Of a DNA stretch of 41,879 nucleotides, positions 36,288 through 41,879 are shown in pieces. The translations under genes were made by a program, and so were the position numbers. This stretch comes from Croceitalea sp. (GTDB taxonomy: Bacteria > Bacteroidota > Bacteroidia > Flavobacteriales > Flavobacteriaceae). The stretch's first letter is position 1, and each line of letters opens with the position of its first letter. The DNA lies in assembly GCA_013001145.1 (NCBI GenBank), contig JABDND010000182.1, positions 1 through 41,879 of the forward strand, given 5' to 3'. Under the pieces are notes generated by a model. It worked only from the letters and a program-made list of their open reading frames with translations. It searched no databases and was not told the origin of the DNA.

Positions 36288-37235
36288 CTAGGCGTTCAAT
36301 TGTTTAGTGGTGGGCAAGGCGGATATTGCCCCATACTTTGTTGTGGTAATGGCGCCTGCTTTATTAGCTATTTCAATCATTTTTAGCAATAGTGCCTTAT
36401 CATCAAAAATCAATTTGAAATTTGACAACTGGGCGATTTGGTGCAGCAGACAACCAATAAAGGCATCGCCAGCACCCGTAGTGTCAATAGGCTCCACTGT
36501 AATACTGGGCACAATTTTATTAAATGAAAAGGTGCTAATATATGTGCCTTCTTTGCCTAAAGTAATCGCTATAATCTGAGCACCTTCTTCATGTAAAAAA
36601 GCACAAGCTTCTGCCAAATCTTGCTTACCCGAAAGCAATTGGGCCTCCTCCAAGCTGAATTTGCACAAGTGTGATTTTTGGACAAAGGGCAGGCATTTTT
36701 TAATAAAAACGGCCTCATTGTCTTTCCAAAGATCATGACGATAATTGGGGTCAAAACTTATAAAGGAGTTTTTGGTAAGGGCATCAAATAGGTAATGTCC
36801 GTAAGCCTCTTCAAGTGGCCCGCCCAACATGGCGGTGGCCGCACCAAAATGAATCATATTTCGGTCAAAATCCCTTTTAATGGCAGAGTCATATTTTAAT
36901 TCTTTGTCGGCACCCCTGCTAAATACAAAATCACGTTCGCCGTTTTCAGAAATTGAAACGAAAGCGAGTGTGGTAAATGTTTTTGACCTTTGTGCCAACG
37001 AAATATCTACCCCTTCTTTTTTGAGCACATCCAGTAAAAAGGTGCCAAAAGGATCTTTGCCCACGCAGCCAATAAAGGTGCTTTTACCGCCTAATCTACT
37101 AATTGCGCAGGCGACATTGGCGGGAGCACCGCCAGCTTTTTTGGTAAATATGCCTGCTTTAGAAAGATTGCTACCCTGGTTTTCTGCAACAAAGTCAATT
37201 AATAGCTCGCCAACACAAAATATTCTAGTTATCAA
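36288..37235 (-). CDS. PfkB-family fructokinase
   Basis: FCVGELLIDFV, GGAPANVACAISRLGGKSTFIGCVGKDPFG, DTTGAGDAFIGCLLHQI. Confidence 0.9.
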   Translation of the reverse strand: MITRIFCVGELLIDFVAENQGSNLSKAGIFTKKAGGAPANVACAISRLGGKSTFIGCVGKDPFGTFLLDVLKKEGVDISLAQRSKTFTTLAFVSISENGERDFVFSRGADKELKYDSAIKRDFDRNMIHFGAATAMLGGPLEEAYGHYLFDALTKNSFISFDPNYRHDLWKDNEAVFIKKCLPFVQKSHLCKFSLEEAQLLSGKQDLAEACAFLHEEGAQIIAITLGKEGTYISTFSFNKIVPSITVEPIDTTGAGDAFIGCLLHQIAQLSNFKLIFDDKALLLKMIEIANKAGAITTTKYGAISALPTTKQLNA

Positions 37236-37284
37236 ACGACTGAAGATTTAGAATTACAAGGTACACAGAAATCTATTGACGTGC

Positions 37285-37292
37285 CAAAAATA
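37285..37292 (-). promoter_or_regulatory. -7 box TATTTTTG upstream of fructokinase (second TAAATTTG box at 37324-37331)
   Basis: Exact TAnnTTTG on the minus strand about 50 nt upstream of the ATG. Confidence 0.4.
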
Positions 37293-37376
37293 TATAGCCC
37301 TCTAATACGATAAATCTTAACCTCAAATTTATATGGGTTGCTTTAATTGTACTTAATTTTATAAAAAATTGTTTAC

Positions 37377-38105
37377 ATGCGCCGACTTGTTATAGGTGAT
37401 ATTCACTCAGGATTGAAAGCATTGCACCAAGTTTTGGAACGTGCAGAGATAACAAAGAACGACCACTTGATTTTTTTGGGTGATTATGTTGATGGGTGGA
37501 GTGCTGCCTTCGAGACCGTTTCGTATTTAATAACGCTCAAAAATACCCACAATTGTACTTTTATACGTGGCAACCATGATGAACTGTGTTATAAATGGAT
37601 GACCACAGGGGAGGCAAATCCGCAATGGTTGGCACATGGCGGCCACGCCACTAGGGCATCGTATTTAATTGCGGGCAAAGACAAATGGAAATCACATCTT
37701 GAATTTTATGAACAGCTTGAAAACACTTTTGTTGATGAGAACAATCGTTTGTATTTGCACGCTGGCTTCACTAATTTAAAGGGAATAGAATTCGAATATT
37801 TTGATCAGTTGTTTTATTGGGACCGTACTTTATGGGAATTGGCAAGGGCCATAGACCCAAATATGACCCCCCAAGATGCCAATTATCCAAAGCGATTGAT
37901 TCACTATAAAGAGATATTTATTGGGCATACGCCCATTTCAAAAATCGACATTGCTGTGCCCAAAAAAGCAGCAAATGTATGGAATGTAGATACTGGGGCA
38001 GGTTTTAAAGGGCCCCTAACCATTATGGAAGTTGGAAACAATGTCTTTTGGCAGAGTAATCCCGTTCATGAATTGTACAAAGGAGAAGCAGGCAGAAATC
38101 CGTAA
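37377..38105 (+). CDS. Metallophosphoesterase (PPP-type serine/threonine phosphatase-like)
   Basis: RRLVIGDIHSGLKAL, LIFLGDYVDGW, FIRGNHDEL, IGHTPI. Confidence 0.93.
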   Translation: MRRLVIGDIHSGLKALHQVLERAEITKNDHLIFLGDYVDGWSAAFETVSYLITLKNTHNCTFIRGNHDELCYKWMTTGEANPQWLAHGGHATRASYLIAGKDKWKSHLEFYEQLENTFVDENNRLYLHAGFTNLKGIEFEYFDQLFYWDRTLWELARAIDPNMTPQDANYPKRLIHYKEIFIGHTPISKIDIAVPKKAANVWNVDTGAGFKGPLTIMEVGNNVFWQSNPVHELYKGEAGRNP

Positions 38106-38157
38106 TATAGTACCATAATCTCAAGAATATTGGAGACCTTTACAGAAAGCAGTCTCC

Positions 38158-39153
38158 ATGTCAACCAAAAACATCCGATTAGAAGTTATGCAGGCCATTG
38201 AACCCAAGGTAAAAGGGTTTATGGACTCATTTTTAATGCCCATAGAAGAAATTTGGCAACCTACAGATCTACTTCCTAACCCTCAATCTGATAGCTTTTT
38301 TGATGAAATTGAAGAGATTCGTGAAGAATCAAAAGAATTGGGCTATGATTTTTGGGTCACCTTGGTGGCCGATACAATTACGGAAGAGGCGCTGCCTACA
38401 TATGAATCATGGCTTATGGATGTGGAAGGCATAAATCAACACTCTGGCAAGGAAAATGGCTGGTCAAAATGGGTTCGTGCGTGGACTGCCGAAGAAAACC
38501 GGCACGGTGATGTGCTCAACAAGTACCTTTATATTTCTGGAAGGGTCAATATGCGCGAAGTTGAAATTACCACACAACATTTAATCGCTGACGGTTTTGA
38601 CATTGGAACAGATAGAGATCCCTACAAGAATTTTGTCTACACGACTTTTCAAGAATTGGCAACCAATATTTCGCACAAAAGGGTAGGTAAAATGGCCAAG
38701 CAAAAAGGGAATCTCTTATTGGGTAAAATGTGTACCATCATTGCCGGGGATGAAATGCGGCACCATTTAGCCTATCGCGAATTCGTCAAAACTATAATAG
38801 ATCAAGACCCCAACGGACTCATATTGGCCTTTGCAGATATGATGAAGAAAAAAATAGTCATGCCTGCCCATTTTTTAAGGGAGTCAGGTGGTCAAATAGG
38901 GACCGCCTTTGAACTATTTTCAAATTGTGCGCAACGTTTGGGAGTCTATACGGCCCAAGATTACGTGGACATACTCCAAAAGTTGAATGATTATTGGGAT
39001 ATTGGCAGCGTTAGGGGCCTCAATGAACATGCCGAAAAAGCCCGTGACTATTTAATGAATCTACCTGCCCGATTGCAACGCATATCTGAACGAATGAAAT
39101 TTGGCCAAGATCAGTATCAGTTCAAATGGGTGACTGCCAATGGTATGCTATAA
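38158..39153 (+). CDS. Acyl-ACP desaturase
   Basis: Di-iron ligands EENRHGDVLNKYLYISG and GDEMRHHLAYREF; family-typical length. Confidence 0.92.
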   Translation: MSTKNIRLEVMQAIEPKVKGFMDSFLMPIEEIWQPTDLLPNPQSDSFFDEIEEIREESKELGYDFWVTLVADTITEEALPTYESWLMDVEGINQHSGKENGWSKWVRAWTAEENRHGDVLNKYLYISGRVNMREVEITTQHLIADGFDIGTDRDPYKNFVYTTFQELATNISHKRVGKMAKQKGNLLLGKMCTIIAGDEMRHHLAYREFVKTIIDQDPNGLILAFADMMKKKIVMPAHFLRESGGQIGTAFELFSNCAQRLGVYTAQDYVDILQKLNDYWDIGSVRGLNEHAEKARDYLMNLPARLQRISERMKFGQDQYQFKWVTANGML

Positions 39154-39180
39154 TAAAGATTGTTGCTATCACCTTGTGAT

Positions 39181-39756
39181 TTAGAACTTGCCTGCCTTAT
39201 GGTCATCTTGCCATTTGGCTAACTGCTTCCACTCCCCTAAATGGGCCATTTGGGCTTGCATGGGCCAGGATGCAGGATCATGTATACGATACCTTTTACC
39301 CCCAGTATTCAAGACTTCTTGGCATTTATTGGCTGAAGTATCGGCGAGCGCTTTCCAGGTTTTTATTCCGGCTTCATGAAAAAGACCTTCAATCTTTGGA
39401 CCAATTCCTTCTACAACTTTTAAATCGTCGAATTTAATGCGCTTGCCAAAAGCGGCCTTGGCTTCATTGGCATCAAATGCGACATCCTTGGCAGTAGATG
39501 GTGTAATTTTAGAAGCGGCTATGTTTGACGCACCTCCAGTTTCACTTTTTATGGCACCCATTGCAGGTGCTTTTTGATTTTTCAAACACGCATCAAGATC
39601 GGCTTTGAGTTGAGCGTTATGATTTTTAAGCGCATTGATTTCATCCCCGCCATCAGTTCCTTTATTTTTTCCTTTGCCCCAATAATAGCCTATAATCAAG
39701 CAGATTAAACCAAACAGCAATACCAGTAACCAGTGCAGCACATTTTCTGAGTCCAT
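39181..39756 (-). CDS. Membrane-anchored helix-hairpin-helix domain protein
   Basis: N-terminal TM (LHWLLVLLFGLICLIIGYYWGKG), coiled region, HhH motif DDLKVVEGIGPKIEGLFHEAGIKTWKALA. Confidence 0.8.
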   Translation of the reverse strand: MDSENVLHWLLVLLFGLICLIIGYYWGKGKNKGTDGGDEINALKNHNAQLKADLDACLKNQKAPAMGAIKSETGGASNIAASKITPSTAKDVAFDANEAKAAFGKRIKFDDLKVVEGIGPKIEGLFHEAGIKTWKALADTSANKCQEVLNTGGKRYRIHDPASWPMQAQMAHLGEWKQLAKWQDDHKAGKF

Positions 39757-40070
39757 CGTTGTTTATTTTTTGTTAGCCATACAAAGTATTGAAAAATTTG
39801 CAAAAAAGTACTACAAACGCCGATGAATATGTTAAAAACCAGATATTTATGAAAATCCAAAAAGGTTTTTCCCATCCTGTGCATTTCATCTAAACATATA
39901 TTATTTATAACCAACTACACACTTTTATTGACCGCCTATAATTGACGTACAATTCAACTGAAAAATTATTAAGACTTTTAACTAACGAAAATTCACACCC
40001 TATTTCTCCCGACCAAGATCCGGCATTGAAGTAGGGTTTTTCTAGTAATTAGATTGAGTTAGTTTGGTTA

Positions 40071-40106
40071 AAAGCCGTTTTCTTTATTTTGAAAGCGGCT
40101 TTTTTA
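40071..40106 (+). terminator. Orphan plus-sense intrinsic terminator
   Basis: AAAGCCGTTTTC ... GAAAGCGGCTTT followed by a T-run; the single non-WC pair is U-G in the + sense but A-C in the - sense. Confidence 0.55.
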
Positions 40107-40162
40107 TTTAAACATGAACTCTTGACTCAAGTGGTTTATAGAAGTCTAAAAAGAGGGTAATA

Positions 40163-41716
40163 TTATAAATCAAACTTAATGCCTTGAGCTAAGGGTAATT
40201 CCGTTGTATAATTGATGGTATTGGTTTGTCTGCGCATATACACTTTCCAAGCATCTGAACCACTCTCACGACCACCACCAGTTTCTTTTTCTCCTCCAAA
40301 GGCACCTCCAATTTCGGCACCTGAGGTGCCAATATTGACATTGGCAATACCGCAATCACTACCAGCGGCAGATAGAAATCGCTCTGCCTCCCTCAAATTA
40401 TTGGTCATAATTGCCGATGACAACCCTTGTACTACGCCATTTTGTTGTGCGATCGCATTTTCAACATCGCCTGAATATTTCAATAGATATAAGATGGGGG
40501 CAAATGTTTCCTCTTGAACTATTTGAAATGAATTTTGGGCTTCAACAATCGCGGGCTTAACATAACAACCACTTTCGTAACCATCACCGTCTAAAACTCC
40601 ACCTTCAATAAGAATATTTCCGCCCTCTTCTATGGCCTTTTTGAGCGCTTTGGAATACATTTTAACTGCATCGGTATCAATCAACGGACCAACATGGTTA
40701 TTTTGATCAAGCGGATTTCCTATTCGTAATTGTTTGTAGGCGGCAACAAGGGCCTCTTTTACTTGTTCATACATGGACTCATGAACTATGAGACGGCGGG
40801 TAGAAGTACAGCGTTGGCCTGCAGTGCCAACTGCGCCAAAAACGGCTCCTATGACCGTCATTTTAATGTCCGCATCTGGTGTAACAATTATAGCATTATT
40901 GCCACCTAGTTCCAACAGTGATTTCCCTAGTCGGGCCGCTACGGCCTGGGCCACGATTTTACCCATACGAATTGAGCCGGTAGCTGAAATTAATGGAATG
41001 CGTTTATCATTTGTCATCATTTCACCAACTTTATAATCGCCATTGATCAAACATGAAATGCCCTCTGGCAGATTATTCTGTTTGATTATCTCGGCCATTA
41101 TATTTTGACAAGCAACGCCACATAGGGGTGTTTTTTCAGAGGGTTTCCACACACATACATCACCACATACCCAGGCCAAAGCTGTATTCCATGCCCAAAC
41201 GGCCACAGGAAAGTTAAAAGCTGAAATAATCCCCACAACGCCCAACGGATGGTACTGCTCATACATGCGGTGGCCAGGCCTTTCGGAATGCATGGTAAGG
41301 CCGTGCAATTGCCTTGATAGACCAACCGCGAAATCACATATATCGATCATTTCCTGCACCTCGCCCAACCCTTCCTGATATGACTTTCCCATTTCGTAGG
41401 ATACCAATTGCCCTAAAGGCTCCTTAAGTTCACGAAGCTTATCACCAAATTGTCGCACAACTTCGCCTCTTTGAGGCGCCGGAATCGTCCGCCATTCTTG
41501 AAAGGCTTTGGTAGCTGCGGCCATCACTTTTTCGTAATCATCTTTTGAGGTGCCTTTTACTTTGGCAATTAGCGCCCCATCAACGGGAGAATGGGAGGTC
41601 AATACATCGCCCGAGCCAAAATGGTTTGTGCCGGTTGAAGTACCAGCGTTAATTTCTTTTAAGCCCAATTGTTTCATGGCCTTGTCCAATCCAAATGAAG
41701 AAGTGATTTTTGACAT
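40163..41716 (-). CDS. Aldehyde dehydrogenase family protein (ALDH7/AmaB-like)
   Basis: FNFPVAVWAWNTALAWVCGDVCVWKPSEKTPL, LLELGGNNAIIV, AVGTAGQRCTSTRRLI (catalytic Cys), EIGGAFGGEKETGGGRESGSDAWKVYMRRQT. Confidence 0.95.
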   Translation of the reverse strand: MSKITSSFGLDKAMKQLGLKEINAGTSTGTNHFGSGDVLTSHSPVDGALIAKVKGTSKDDYEKVMAAATKAFQEWRTIPAPQRGEVVRQFGDKLRELKEPLGQLVSYEMGKSYQEGLGEVQEMIDICDFAVGLSRQLHGLTMHSERPGHRMYEQYHPLGVVGIISAFNFPVAVWAWNTALAWVCGDVCVWKPSEKTPLCGVACQNIMAEIIKQNNLPEGISCLINGDYKVGEMMTNDKRIPLISATGSIRMGKIVAQAVAARLGKSLLELGGNNAIIVTPDADIKMTVIGAVFGAVGTAGQRCTSTRRLIVHESMYEQVKEALVAAYKQLRIGNPLDQNNHVGPLIDTDAVKMYSKALKKAIEEGGNILIEGGVLDGDGYESGCYVKPAIVEAQNSFQIVQEETFAPILYLLKYSGDVENAIAQQNGVVQGLSSAIMTNNLREAERFLSAAGSDCGIANVNIGTSGAEIGGAFGGEKETGGGRESGSDAWKVYMRRQTNTINYTTELPLAQGIKFDL

Positions 41717-41753
41717 TATATAACTTTTTAAAGCTCTATTGTTAGAATTTTGA

Positions 41754-41761
41754 CAAAACTA
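41754..41761 (-). promoter_or_regulatory. -7 box TAGTTTTG upstream of ALDH
   Basis: Exact TAnnTTTG on the minus strand about 38 nt upstream of the ATG. Confidence 0.35.
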
Positions 41762-41795
41762 CAAAGAATACTCATGAAGAAACATACGAACACTC

Positions 41796-41879
41796 ATGAA
41801 TAAAGTTGTACCAGTAAAAGCAGTAATCCTATCAATGCAGGAAAGCTCTGCACAACAAGTATCTTTTTGGAGACCGAAT
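41796..41879 (+). CDS. 5' end of an unidentified CDS running off the right edge
   Basis: Open frame MNKVVPVKAVILSMQESSAQQVSFWRPN; too short to assign. Confidence 0.35.
   Translation, partial: MNKVVPVKAVILSMQESSAQQVSFWRPN

Noticed and set aside
1-41879. Mobile elements, prophage, tRNA/rRNA genes
   Set aside because: No transposase, integrase, phage structural genes, inverted terminal repeats or tRNA-like cloverleafs recognised.

Overview
The window looks like a segment of a Flavobacteriaceae-type (Bacteroidota) chromosome. This rests on the Bat/MoxR aerotolerance operon, an IPExxxVDY-family protein, TAnnTTTG-type -7 promoter boxes and the AT-rich composition. Coding content in order: partial UvrD/RecB-like helicase (-, runs off the left edge); Fe/Mn superoxide dismutase; a minus-strand run purN / RNase HI with viroplasmin-like N-terminus / PfkB kinase / long PurF-like amidotransferase; acpP-fabF-rnc; IPExxxVDY protein and pyruvate kinase; a LOV-like PAS protein; TetR regulator; DinB; CYTH protein; formate-THF ligase; PheS; a SulP / beta-carbonic anhydrase / SulP cluster; a complete Bat operon (MoxR, DUF58, BatD-like, BatA, BatB, BatC, BatD, BatE); AKR, SDR and Schlafen/AlbA_2 proteins; amylosucrase plus fructokinase; PPP-type phosphatase; acyl-ACP desaturase; helix-hairpin-helix protein; ALDH; and a partial ORF at the right edge. 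The strongest undescribed-looking signal is a tandem array of three short RNA-gene-like units at 2725-3213 (minus strand). Each unit has a near-consensus -7 box 13-14 nt upstream of a nearly invariant ~40-nt block, followed by a terminator hairpin whose stem sequence differs between copies while pairing is kept. Other points of interest are an intrinsic-terminator-like hairpin inside the 5' coding region of rnc, a perfect 12-bp hairpin plus U-tract between acpP and fabF, a Cys-less LOV-like PAS protein, an orphan plus-sense terminator near 40.1 kb, and possible leaderless promoters. All calls come from reading the sequence; no searches were run.
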